The position numbers and the translations under genes were made by a program. Positions 18,181 to 26,266 of a stretch of DNA of 64,000 nt are shown in pieces. The DNA comes from Clostridium sp. 1001275B_160808_H3. GTDB lineage: Bacteria > Bacillota > Clostridia > Clostridiales > Clostridiaceae. The stretch lies in NCBI RefSeq assembly GCF_015550425.1, contig NZ_JADNAT010000001.1, positions 346,687-410,686 on the forward strand, given 5' to 3'. The first letter of the stretch is position 1. Each line of letters begins with the position of its first letter. The notes below the pieces were generated by a model. That model had not been told where the DNA came from and did no database searches. It was given only the letters and a program-made list of their open reading frames with translations.

Positions 18181-18188
18181 TATATTTT

Positions 18189-19544
18189 ATGAAAAGAAAA
18201 TTGTTTTATTCTGTATCGCTAGTTACTAGCATAGTATTTTTATCTATTTCTATATTTTTTAATTTTACATATTCGCCTTTTGACGCTAATAATGTAAAAG
18301 AAAATATTGCGGTATTTTCTTCTGAAACTTATGGTGGTAGACTAGCTGGTAGTGACGGTAATTTACTTATTGGAGAAATAATTAGAAAAAACTTTGAGGA
18401 TAACAAATTAGTTCCACTTAATGAAAGTTATAAAGAGAGCTTTAAAACACTCTGTCCAATAAATAATAATAGCTCTCCCTATCTTAAAATATCATTAGAT
18501 GACGAAGTAGTTGAAACTTTAAAATACGGCGTTGACTATAAAGAAGATATGATTAACTTCAAGATTAATAGTTTAAGTTTTTCTGAAGATGATAAAGTAA
18601 ATATCTATACAACGTCAATAGAAGTTGTAACAGATGAAGGAAATTGTTTATTTTACGTAGCTCCTAATAATGATTTTTCATTTAGAAGCTCATTTATGAG
18701 TAATTTCCCTTATGATATGATTGTTTTAATAACTACTGATACTTATAACAAAATATTAGATTCTGTAAGATCTGGATTAACTGTTTCAGTTAATTTACCA
18801 TTTTCAACTTGTGAAAAGGAACTTGTAAACATAGTTGGTGTATTAAAAGGATCTTCTAGTAATCTTCCGCCTCTTGTTTTAACTGCTCATTATGATCACT
18901 TAGGTCAAGATGGTCTTAAAAACACTTATTACGGTGCCTTAGATAATGCATCTGGAACAGCATTTTTATTAGAGCTACAAAGGTCTCTTTCAAGCTTTGG
19001 AACACCTAAAAGAGATATAATTTTTGCAGCTTTAAATGCTGAAGAGTTTGGATTACTTGGTTCTAAAAGTTTTGCAGAAAATAATCTTGAAAAGCTAAAA
19101 GATGCTGAGGTTATTAATTTTGATATGATAGGTAGTGATAATTATCCTCTTACTTTAATGCTTGGAGCTTCTTATAAAGATAAGGATTCTGAACTTCTTA
19201 AATCTGTTGAAAAGATTTCTAAAAAGAATAATGTAGATACTAATGTTGTTTATGAAGATTCAAGTGATCATGCTAGCTTTAACAATTTAGGTATAGATGC
19301 TTTAAGCTTTTGTCATAGTGATATGACTAAGATTCACACACCTAATGATACTGTTGATCATATAAGTATTGGTGCAATAAATAGTGCATATAGCGTTATA
19401 GAAGATAAGATAAACGAATCTTGCTATGGAACACTCACCTTATTTTTCCATGGTAAAACTTCATTATTAATATTTGCAATAATATTTGGCTTCCTAGTTT
19501 CAGCACCATTTATATCTTATATAAGAAAGAAAAAAATAAGTTAA
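18189..19544 (+). CDS. Membrane-anchored M28 family metallopeptidase
   Basis: 451 residues. An N-terminal signal-anchor (about 5-27) and a C-terminal membrane helix (about 423-443, followed by RKKK) flank a large domain predicted to be extracellular. All M28 zinc ligands are visible in order: His in TAHYDHLG, Asp in ALDNASGTA, the catalytic Glu and ligand Glu in LNAEEFGLLGS, Asp in NFDMIGSD, and His in KIHTPNDTVD. The family removes N-terminal amino acids from peptides. A PA-like inserted region may lie between residues 110 and 215. The role is probably peptide processing at the cell surface; specificity is not readable. Confidence 0.85.
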   Translation: MKRKLFYSVSLVTSIVFLSISIFFNFTYSPFDANNVKENIAVFSSETYGGRLAGSDGNLLIGEIIRKNFEDNKLVPLNESYKESFKTLCPINNNSSPYLKISLDDEVVETLKYGVDYKEDMINFKINSLSFSEDDKVNIYTTSIEVVTDEGNCLFYVAPNNDFSFRSSFMSNFPYDMIVLITTDTYNKILDSVRSGLTVSVNLPFSTCEKELVNIVGVLKGSSSNLPPLVLTAHYDHLGQDGLKNTYYGALDNASGTAFLLELQRSLSSFGTPKRDIIFAALNAEEFGLLGSKSFAENNLEKLKDAEVINFDMIGSDNYPLTLMLGASYKDKDSELLKSVEKISKKNNVDTNVVYEDSSDHASFNNLGIDALSFCHSDMTKIHTPNDTVDHISIGAINSAYSVIEDKINESCYGTLTLFFHGKTSLLIFAIIFGFLVSAPFISYIRKKKIS

Positions 19545-19571
19545 TAAAAGTAGTTACTTCTTTAAAATTAT

Positions 19572-19614
19572 AAAAAGTAGTTACTTCTTTAAATTATAAA
19601 GTAACTACTTTTTT
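19572..19614 (+). terminator. Terminator of the M28 gene, with a duplicated left arm
   Basis: Stem AAAAGTAGTTAC (19573-19584) with GTAACTACTTTT (19601-19612), then TTTTAATT. A second copy of the left arm lies at 19546-19557, just after the stop codon, and could pair with the same right arm. Confidence 0.8.
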
Positions 19615-19616
19615 AA

Positions 19617-19664
19617 TTCTATATTAAAAGTAAAGGGGATATATATAAATCCCACTTTACTTTT
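19617..19664 (-). terminator. Terminator of prfB
   Basis: A long stem with one bulge (19626-19640 with 19649-19664) directly after prfB, followed on the minus strand by CTTTTAATATAG. Confidence 0.7.
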
Positions 19665-19674
19665 GTTAAATTTT

Positions 19675-20776
19675 TTAGTTGTTATTTTTTAAGTACGCCG
19701 TAATAAAATTATCTATTTCTCCGTTCATAACTGAATTTAAGTTAGCTGTTTCTTCTCCAGTTCTATGATCCTTAACCATGTTATATGGATGGAACACATA
19801 TGATCTTATCTGACTGCCCCATCCCATGTCTTTTAATTCGCCTGTTAAATCTTCTATTTTTTCTTTATGAGCTCTTTCTTTTAACTCTATAAGTTTAGAT
19901 TTAAGCATAGCCATTGCTGTATCTTTATTGGAAAACTGACTTCTTTCACTTTGACATTGAACAACTATTCCAGTTGGTATATGTGTTATTCTTATTGCTG
20001 ATTCAGTTTTATTTACGTGTTGACCACCGGCTCCACTTGCCCTATAAGTATCTATTTTTAAATCTTCACTTTTTATGTCAATGTCTTGGTCTTTTGTTAA
20101 TTCTGGAAGTACTTCAACTGATGCAAATGAAGTTTGCCTTTTACCATTTGCATTAAAAGGGGATATTCTTACTAATCTATGAACTCCCTTTTCAGCTTTT
20201 AAGTATCCATATGCAAATTCACCCTTTACCTTTAATGTTACACTCTTTATTCCAGCTTCATCACCTTCTAAATAATCAAGAGTTTCTACCTTGAATCCTC
20301 TTTTTTCACACCATCTTGTGTACATTCTAAGTAGCATTTCAGTCCAATCATTTGCATCACTTCCACCTACTCCAGCATGTAAGGTTAATATAGCATCGTT
20401 TCTATCATACTCTCCTGATAAAAGTAGTTCTATTCTATACTCCTCTACATCTTTCTCTATAGACCTTATCTCTCTTATAACTTCATTTATAGACTCTTCA
20501 TCTTCTTCATCTATTAATTCTGATAGTATCTCAACATCTTCAACTCTCGATACTAATGATTCATATCGATCTATCTTATCTTTAACTCTTTTGCTTTCTT
20601 TTGTAACTTCTTCTGCTCTTTTTATATCTTCCCAAAATCCACTTTCTTGCATTTGAAGTTCTAATTCTTTTAATTGCTTTTCAAGTGCTTCTTTGTCAAA
20701 GAGAAGCCCCCATTTCTTTTATAACTTTCTTTATATCATTAAGCTTAGCTAATTCTGATTCTAACTTAATTATCAT
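19675..20776 (-). CDS. prfB: Peptide chain release factor 2, with programmed +1 frameshift
   Basis: Two reading frames make one 366-residue protein. The first 26 codons run from an ATG at 20776 to an in-frame TGA (20698-20696); translation then shifts +1 at CTTTGAC and continues from GAC. The full protein has the RF2 anticodon-like SPF tripeptide (VRISPFNANG), for UGA/UAA reading, and the peptidyl-hydrolysis GGQ motif (ASGAGGQHVNK). This is the well-known RF2 autoregulation: low RF2 makes the UGA slow to decode and favours the shift. The length equals ordinary RF2. It lies downstream of secA with a terminator between, so it is probably transcribed separately. Confidence 0.97.
20695..20714 (-). 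promoter_or_regulatory. RF2 programmed frameshift site
   Basis: The minus strand reads GGGGGCTTCTCTTTGAC: a Shine-Dalgarno-like G run shortly before the slippery CTT followed by TGA and C, the canonical bacterial RF2 recoding signal. It explains an otherwise early stop at codon 27. Confidence 0.95.
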
Positions 20777-20824
20777 ATAATCACCCTATCTTTTTTAAAT
20801 TTACTCAAATTAACTTATTAGCTT

Positions 20825-20850
20825 TAAAAAAGTGCCCAAAGGGCACTTCT
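20825..20850 (-). terminator. Terminator of secA
   Basis: Short stem AAGTGCCC/GGGCACTT with an AAA loop, followed on the minus strand by TTTTTTAAAGC, touching the secA stop. Confidence 0.85.
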
Positions 20851-23364
20851 TTATACTTCTCTTCCACAACAGTTTTTATACTTCTTACCACTTCCACATG
20901 GACACAAATCATTTCTGCCTACTTTAGGTTCATTTTTAACTGGTTGCTTCTTTACATCTGAATCGTCTCCACCATGGCTTGCTGTTGTCTCTTCTGCTAC
21001 TCTTTCTCTTTCAACAGGTTTTTGAACTTGAATATGGAATAAGAATTTAACTGTATCTATCTTTATTCCATTTATCATTTCTTCAAACATAGCACTACCT
21101 TCCATTTGGTATGCTTGTATTGGATCTAATTGCTTATACGCTCTTAGCCCTATACCTTGTTTTAAGTGATCCATGTTATCTATATGATCCATCCACTTTT
21201 GGTCTACTACTCTAAGAAGTATTACTCTTTCAACTTCTCTAAAGTGTTCTTCACCAAATTCTTCTTCTTTTTCATGATAAACTTTCATTAATATATCTAA
21301 CACTTTACTAATTATTTCATCATTAGATAATTCTGCTAAATCTTCAACCTTAACTACTCCATGAGGTAAGCAAATATCCTCTAAATATTGAATTAGCTTT
21401 CCTATTTCTTCTTCAATATTTTCATTTGAACCATCTAAATGAGCTTTAACCGCATCAGATACTATTTCATTTACCATTCCATTAATTTGCTCTCTTAAGT
21501 CTTTACCTTCTAAAACTTCAGATCTTTGCTTATAAATAACTTCTCTTTGCATATTCATAACATCATCATAACCGATAAGGTTCTTTCTTATGTCAAAGTT
21601 ATTACCTTCAACCTTCTTTTGTGCATTTTCTATAGCTTTACTTACCATTTTATGATCAATAGCTTCATCTTCTTCTAAGCCTAACTTATCCATCAATCCT
21701 TGAATCTTTTCTGATCCAAATATTCTCATTAAATCGTCTTCCAAAGAAATATAGAATACTGATTCTCCTGAATCTCCTTGACGACCAGATCTACCTCTTA
21801 ATTGGTTATCTATTCTTCTTGATTCATGTCTCTCTGTACCTATTATCTTTAGTCCACCAACTTCTTTAACTCCTTCTCCAAGCTTAATATCTGTTCCTCT
21901 ACCAGCCATATTAGTAGCAATAGTAACACTACCTAACTCACCAGCATGAGATATTATTTCAGCTTCTTGTTCATGGTATTTAGCATTAAGTACCTTGTGC
22001 TTAACTCCTCTTTTCTTTAGTAAAGAAGATAAGTACTCTGATTTTTCTATACTTACTGTACCAACTAGAACTGGTTGACCTTTCTTATTAGATTCTATTA
22101 TCTCTTCTATAATAGCATTATACTTTCCTTTAGTATTTTTATAGATTAAATCACTTTTATCTACTCTTGCAATAGGTCTATTTGTTGGAACAACTATAAC
22201 GTCTAATGCGTAGATTTCTCTAAATTCATTTTCTTCTGTTAATGCTGTACCTGTCATACCTGATAACTTATTATACATTCTAAAATAGTTTTGGAATGTT
22301 ATTGTAGCAAGAGTTTTTGACTCTCTTTCTATTTTAACGCCTTCCTTAGCTTCAATAGCTTGATGAAGTCCATCTGAATATCTTCTACCTTCCATAAGTC
22401 TACCAGTAAATTCGTCAACTATTATTACTTGACCGTCCTTTACCATGTAGTCCTTATCTATCTTCATTCCATAGTTTGCTTTTAATGCTTGAGTTATATA
22501 GTGTTGTAATTCTAAATGATCTGCATCTGCATAGTTATCTATTCCAAATGCTCTTTCAGCTTTTTCTACACCTGAATCAGTTAACATTACAGAATTAGCT
22601 TTTTCATCAATTGTGTAATCTGTCTCAGCTAATAATTGCTTAACAAAATTATCCGCAACATTATAGAATTTAGTTGATTTTTCTCCAGCTCCTGAAATAA
22701 TAAGTGGTGTTCTAGCTTCGTCGATAAGTATTGAGTCAACTTCATCTACAACTGCAAAGTTTAGTTTTCTTTGAACTTTTTCTTCTTTATAAATTACCAT
22801 ATTATCTCTTAAGTAATCAAAACCGAACTCATTATTAGTTCCATATGTTATATCTGCAGCATACGCTTCTCTTCTTTGCTCAGATGTTAACCCATGAACT
22901 ATACATCCTGTACTTAATCCTAGGAAATTATATAATTTACCCATCCATTCAACGTCTCTTGATGCTAGGTAATCATTAACTGTTACTAGATGTACTCCTT
23001 CTCCAGTTAATGCATTTAAATATAACGGCAATGTTGCAACTAAAGTCTTACCTTCACCAGTCTTCATTTCTGCAATTCTTCCTTGATGAAGAACCATACC
23101 ACCTATAAGTTGGACTCTATAATGTTTCATACCTAAAACTCTCCACGCAGCTTCTCTACAAACTGCAAAAGCTTCTGGTAATATATCATCAAGAGTTTCA
23201 CCATTTTCTAATCTTTTCTTAAATTCATCTGTTTTTGCCTTAAGCTCATCATCTGATAAGCTTTGCATAGTTTGATCTAAGGCTTCTATTCTATCTGCAA
23301 TTTTTTGTAGTTTTTTAACTTCTCTTTCACTATATGACCCAAATAACTTTTCCAAAAATCCCAT
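20851..23364 (-). CDS. secA: Preprotein translocase ATPase SecA
   Basis: 837 residues, full length. Walker A is MKTGEGKT (near residue 102) and Walker B is [15 protein letters not shown]; the helicase half has [17 protein letters not shown] and [11 protein letters not shown]. The C-terminal zinc motif [16 protein letters not shown], which binds SecB or ribosomes, is complete. SecA pushes unfolded preproteins through SecYEG. It follows hpf, as is common in Firmicutes. An RBS (GGAAGG) precedes the ATG. Nothing suggests it is the accessory SecA2. Confidence 0.98.
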   Translation of the reverse strand: MGFLEKLFGSYSEREVKKLQKIADRIEALDQTMQSLSDDELKAKTDEFKKRLENGETLDDILPEAFAVCREAAWRVLGMKHYRVQLIGGMVLHQGRIAEMKTGEGKTLVATLPLYLNALTGEGVHLVTVNDYLASRDVEWMGKLYNFLGLSTGCIVHGLTSEQRREAYAADITYGTNNEFGFDYLRDNMVIYKEEKVQRKLNFAVVDEVDSILIDEARTPLIISGAGEKSTKFYNVADNFVKQLLAETDYTIDEKANSVMLTDSGVEKAERAFGIDNYADADHLELQHYITQALKANYGMKIDKDYMVKDGQVIIVDEFTGRLMEGRRYSDGLHQAIEAKEGVKIERESKTLATITFQNYFRMYNKLSGMTGTALTEENEFREIYALDVIVVPTNRPIARVDKSDLIYKNTKGKYNAIIEEIIESNKKGQPVLVGTVSIEKSEYLSSLLKKRGVKHKVLNAKYHEQEAEIISHAGELGSVTIATNMAGRGTDIKLGEGVKEVGGLKIIGTERHESRRIDNQLRGRSGRQGDSGESVFYISLEDDLMRIFGSEKIQGLMDKLGLEEDEAIDHKMVSKAIENAQKKVEGNNFDIRKNLIGYDDVMNMQREVIYKQRSEVLEGKDLREQINGMVNEIVSDAVKAHLDGSNENIEEEIGKLIQYLEDICLPHGVVKVEDLAELSNDEIISKVLDILMKVYHEKEEEFGEEHFREVERVILLRVVDQKWMDHIDNMDHLKQGIGLRAYKQLDPIQAYQMEGSAMFEEMINGIKIDTVKFLFHIQVQKPVERERVAEETTASHGGDDSDVKKQPVKNEPKVGRNDLCPCGSGKKYKNCCGREV

Positions 23365-23544
23365 TATAACTTTCCTTCCAATCGTTTTATTTTATTAATT
23401 AGTTTAATCATGTACATGTATTTTATTTATCAAATTTCATGTATTTTATTTATCAAATTTTATTTATTGAATTTCATTTATAAATTATACCATTTTACTA
23501 ATAATTAATTCAATAAATATGTTACTTTTAATAACATTATAACT

Positions 23545-23574
23545 AAAAAGGAAGTGCATTGCACTTCCTTTTAT
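23545..23574 (-). terminator. Terminator between hpf and secA
   Basis: A near-perfect palindrome (AAAAGGAAGTGCA with TGCACTTCCTTTT) with T-rich sequence on the minus strand, just after the hpf stop. Confidence 0.85.
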
Positions 23575-23600
23575 TAATTAAAAATACTATTCGTAAAATT

Positions 23601-24137
23601 TTAAATATAATCTGGTTCTAATAATCCATAATCTCCATCTTTTCTCTTATATACAACGCATATCTTATTTGCTTCTGAATCTTGATATACAAAGAAATTA
23701 TGTCCTACTAACTCCATTTGAAGTACTGCTTCTTCAATAGACATAGGCTTAACTCCAAATTTTTTAACTTTAACAACTTCTCCATTTGCTTCTGCAACTT
23801 CGTCACTTAAAGCAACTTCATCTAATTGTGGGAATCTTAATGACTCATGGTTTCTTCTAGATAATTTCGTTCTTTGTTTTCTAATTTGTCTTTCTAGCTT
23901 TGCAACTACTAAATCAATTGATTTGTACATATCCTCAGTTGATTCTTCAGCTCTTAAAACTATTCCATTAAATGGTATTGTTATTTCTACCTTTTGTTTA
24001 TTTTTTTGCACTGATAAAGTAGTCTTTGCTTCTACCTCTGGATCAAAATATCTTTTTACCTTGGAAAGCTTTTTCTCAACCATTTCTTTTAACGCTGGTG
24101 TTGCTGTAGTATTTTTTGCTATTACTGAAACTCTCAT
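23601..24137 (-). CDS. hpf: Ribosome hibernation promoting factor, long form (RaiA/HPF)
   Basis: 178 residues with both parts of long HPF: the N-terminal S30AE domain (about 1-100), which binds the decoding centre, and the C-terminal dimerisation domain (about 120-178) with KPMSIEEAVLQMELVGHNFFVY. Long HPF alone drives 100S ribosome dimers and protects ribosomes in stationary phase. It has its own promoter at 24208-24237. The raiA RNA lies immediately upstream, as in other clostridia. Confidence 0.95.
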   Translation of the reverse strand: MRVSVIAKNTTATPALKEMVEKKLSKVKRYFDPEVEAKTTLSVQKNKQKVEITIPFNGIVLRAEESTEDMYKSIDLVVAKLERQIRKQRTKLSRRNHESLRFPQLDEVALSDEVAEANGEVVKVKKFGVKPMSIEEAVLQMELVGHNFFVYQDSEANKICVVYKRKDGDYGLLEPDYI

Positions 24138-24207
24138 ATAAGTTCATCCCCTCTCTATAAGCTTAAACCTTACTCAGTAGTGTTAAAATTATTTGTTTTA
24201 TGATTAT

Positions 24208-24237
24208 ATTATACTACTTACAAACCTTCTCAATCAA
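24208..24237 (-). promoter_or_regulatory. Promoter of hpf
   Basis: TTGATT (24232-24237) and TATAAT (24208-24213) on the minus strand with 18-base spacing. It lies downstream of the raiA RNA terminator, so hpf can be expressed separately from the RNA. Confidence 0.6.
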
Positions 24238-24356
24238 GAGTAATATGATTAATTGGCAGAAAATTCACTTTATTTTACTCAATAAATCTTCTGTTTACTC
24301 CTTGTTTTATATATTTTAATTTTGAAAATTTTTTAAATTTTTATACTCTTATATAC

Positions 24357-24395
24357 ATAAAAAATAGCCATTAGCAAACACTAATGGCTATTTTT
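24357..24395 (-). terminator. Terminator of the raiA RNA
   Basis: A 15-bp stem, AAAAATAGCCATTAG with CTAATGGCTATTTTT, followed by T on the minus strand. Confidence 0.9.
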
Positions 24396-24604
24396 TATAA
24401 AGCTAGCTGACCTGGATTTTGCCCCCACACTCGCCTACTGGAGCTTTTGCTACTCGGAATTAACCTCTCACTACTAACCCTCTCAATTTTCTTGGTAGGA
24501 CTTACTTCTATACCGCACCATGCTCATTAGGAATTTTTCCAAACTTACGTGGATCGTTTCGCCTGCGACTGGCATCGACTTTCATCCACAGACCTAGACT
24601 TTAC
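24396..24604 (-). ncRNA. raiA RNA (structured RNA upstream of raiA/hpf)
   Basis: About 210 bases of GC-richer, non-coding sequence in an AT-rich genome, sitting between comFC and hpf on the same strand, the reported location of the raiA RNA motif of Firmicutes. It begins near GTAAAGTCTAGGTC and contains a clear helix (GTGGAT with ATCCAC, enclosing GCCAGTCGCAGGCG), the segments GAGCATGGTGCGGTATAGAAG and GTAGGCGAGTGTGGGGGC, and ends at GGTCAGCTAGC before a strong terminator. A good promoter ends about 7 bases upstream. No ribosome site or ORF of note lies inside. The molecular function of this RNA class is unsettled. Identification rests on position, size, independent promoter and terminator, and remembered motif features, not on a covariance search. 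Confidence 0.78.
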
Positions 24605-24610
24605 ATTATT

Positions 24611-24638
24611 ATTATATATAACTTTTTGCAACTGTCAA
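24611..24638 (-). promoter_or_regulatory. Promoter of the raiA RNA, inside the end of comFC
   Basis: TTGACA (24633-24638) and TATAAT (24611-24616) on the minus strand, spacing 16. It overlaps the last codons of comFC and would start transcription near 24604, where the structured RNA begins. Confidence 0.75.
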
Positions 24639-25256
24639 CATTTTTATAGATTTAGCACCACTTTTTTTTAGTAGTTTTTCACATTCAATTAACGTTGCTC
24701 CTGTTGTTATTACATCATCTATTAAAATTATATTTTTATTTTTTATATTTTTATCACTTTTAACATCAAAGGCACCTTCTATATTTTTTAATCTATCTTC
24801 CCTTGATAAAGTTTTTTGTTCTTTTATATTTTTCACTTTAATTAAATCTCTATATATTGGTTTATTTAGTCTTCTACTTATCTTTTGCGCCATAAACTCA
24901 CATTGATTAAATCCTCTATCTTTTAAAGCTTTTTTACTGCTAGGAATAAAAAATATTGCATCTGCTTTGATATTATTTTCACTTATTAACTCACATAAAT
25001 AATCTGCTAATATATTTCCAGCTAGAAAATTTTTATTGTATTTAAACTCAAGTATTAATTTTTTCATTACTCCACTGTAATATCCGTATGATAATACTTT
25101 AGATTCTTCCCTTACTCTCATTATTTTACTTTTACATATTGGGCATAATCCTATAACTTCATTATCACAGGAAATACATTTAGTTGTAGGCGGGTATATT
25201 ATATCCAGAAACTCATCTATGATTTCTCTTAATAGTTCAATAATCCTTTTTCCCAT
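24612..25256 (-). CDS. comFC: ComF family phosphoribosyltransferase-like protein
   Basis: 214 residues. An N-terminal zinc-finger (CISCDNEVIGLCPIC, four cysteines) is followed by a PRTase-type domain with the PRPP loop IILIDDVITTGATLIE. ComFC/GntX proteins act in DNA uptake or processing; in Bacillus ComFC is encoded with the ComFA ATPase. Here the gene starts 28 bases inside the end of a ComFA-like gene, so it is coupled to it. There is no strong ribosome site of its own. Its 3' end carries the promoter of the raiA RNA. Confidence 0.9.
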   Translation of the reverse strand: MGKRIIELLREIIDEFLDIIYPPTTKCISCDNEVIGLCPICKSKIMRVREESKVLSYGYYSGVMKKLILEFKYNKNFLAGNILADYLCELISENNIKADAIFFIPSSKKALKDRGFNQCEFMAQKISRRLNKPIYRDLIKVKNIKEQKTLSREDRLKNIEGAFDVKSDKNIKNKNIILIDDVITTGATLIECEKLLKKSGAKSIKMLTVAKSYI

Positions 25257-26251
25257 ATTTCTTTATTATATCCCCTTGTTATTTCTTTAGCCAAATCCAT
25301 ATCTTCTGATATTTCCTTTCCAACTAAAATCACTTCTCCTATTTTATTACCCTTTATATTTTTTCCTACTTCAGCACAAAAATATATTATTTTTTTATAA
25401 CTATAGAATATTTCATCTGAGAATAATGCAACTATATCTATGTTTTCTGAGTCTATTTTATATTCTCTAATATTATTCGTAATTACAAAAACACTTTTAT
25501 TTTTTAATTTATATAAAGGATCTATTTTCCTTAAATTTTCTCCCCTAAAAAATTTAATTATCTTTACATCCTTTATCTTTAGTTCTTGTGTATAATAATC
25601 GAATAATTTATTAATTTTTTCTTCATTAGGAACATATATTATAACCTTACGATTATCATTTTTAAACCACATTAAATAATCATATAGTGTATAAGGCATA
25701 TCTTCATCTAATTTTACTCTAGTTACGATTATTCTAGGCTCTACAAATGGTTTATCTCTAGTTAAATCGGAAACAGATATTAATCTTCCCATATTAACTA
25801 CTTTTTCTATAGAAAATATTATCATTCTTTTACTACATAAATATAAGTATTCAACAGATTGTCTAAACTCCTCTTTTGAAATAACTGAATATATACTTAT
25901 ATCATCAATTATACATAATTCATAACAATTATTTATTTTATTAATATTTTTAAAATTTACAAAAACTAAATCATCATTTCCTTCATTTTCTTCTATATAT
26001 GAATATTTAAATTTATAATTACTATTTTTTAAATTTTCTATTATTTCTTTATTAAAATTTGTTCCTGACCACACATATAATACTTTCTTATTTTGTTCTA
26101 GTAGCAATTTTATTAAGGGTAAAAATATAGATGTACTATTATATGGATTAGTTATTATAGTTAGTATTTTTGATTGTTTTGTATACCATTTATTTATCTT
26201 AGATGTACAATTATTAAACTCTTTTAGGTTTATTAATTTTTTATCTAACAT
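25229..26251 (-). CDS. ComFA-like protein lacking ATPase motifs
   Basis: 340 residues with no intact enzyme motif. Position (just before and overlapping comFC) and residual similarity point to ComFA, the DNA-uptake helicase. The segment IITNPYNSTSIFLPLIKLLLE aligns with ComFA's Walker A region but lacks GxGKT. CIIDDISIY replaces the DEVD box. FCAEVGKN followed by GNKIGEVILVGKE replaces the QIAGRVGR/GEVxF region. The N-terminal zinc finger of ComFA (463 residues in Bacillus) is also absent. It is probably a non-hydrolysing relic or a protein with a new structural role kept for ComFC. The relationship was read by eye and should be treated as a hypothesis. Confidence 0.6.
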   Translation of the reverse strand: MLDKKLINLKEFNNCTSKINKWYTKQSKILTIITNPYNSTSIFLPLIKLLLEQNKKVLYVWSGTNFNKEIIENLKNSNYKFKYSYIEENEGNDDLVFVNFKNINKINNCYELCIIDDISIYSVISKEEFRQSVEYLYLCSKRMIIFSIEKVVNMGRLISVSDLTRDKPFVEPRIIVTRVKLDEDMPYTLYDYLMWFKNDNRKVIIYVPNEEKINKLFDYYTQELKIKDVKIIKFFRGENLRKIDPLYKLKNKSVFVITNNIREYKIDSENIDIVALFSDEIFYSYKKIIYFCAEVGKNIKGNKIGEVILVGKEISEDMDLAKEITRGYNKEIWEKGLLNY

Positions 26252-26266
26252 TTAACCTCTCCTTAT

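Noticed and set aside
19675..20776. prfB as a frameshifted pseudogene
   Set aside because: The frame change lies exactly at the CTTTGAC recoding site with a G-rich element upstream, the normal RF2 arrangement.
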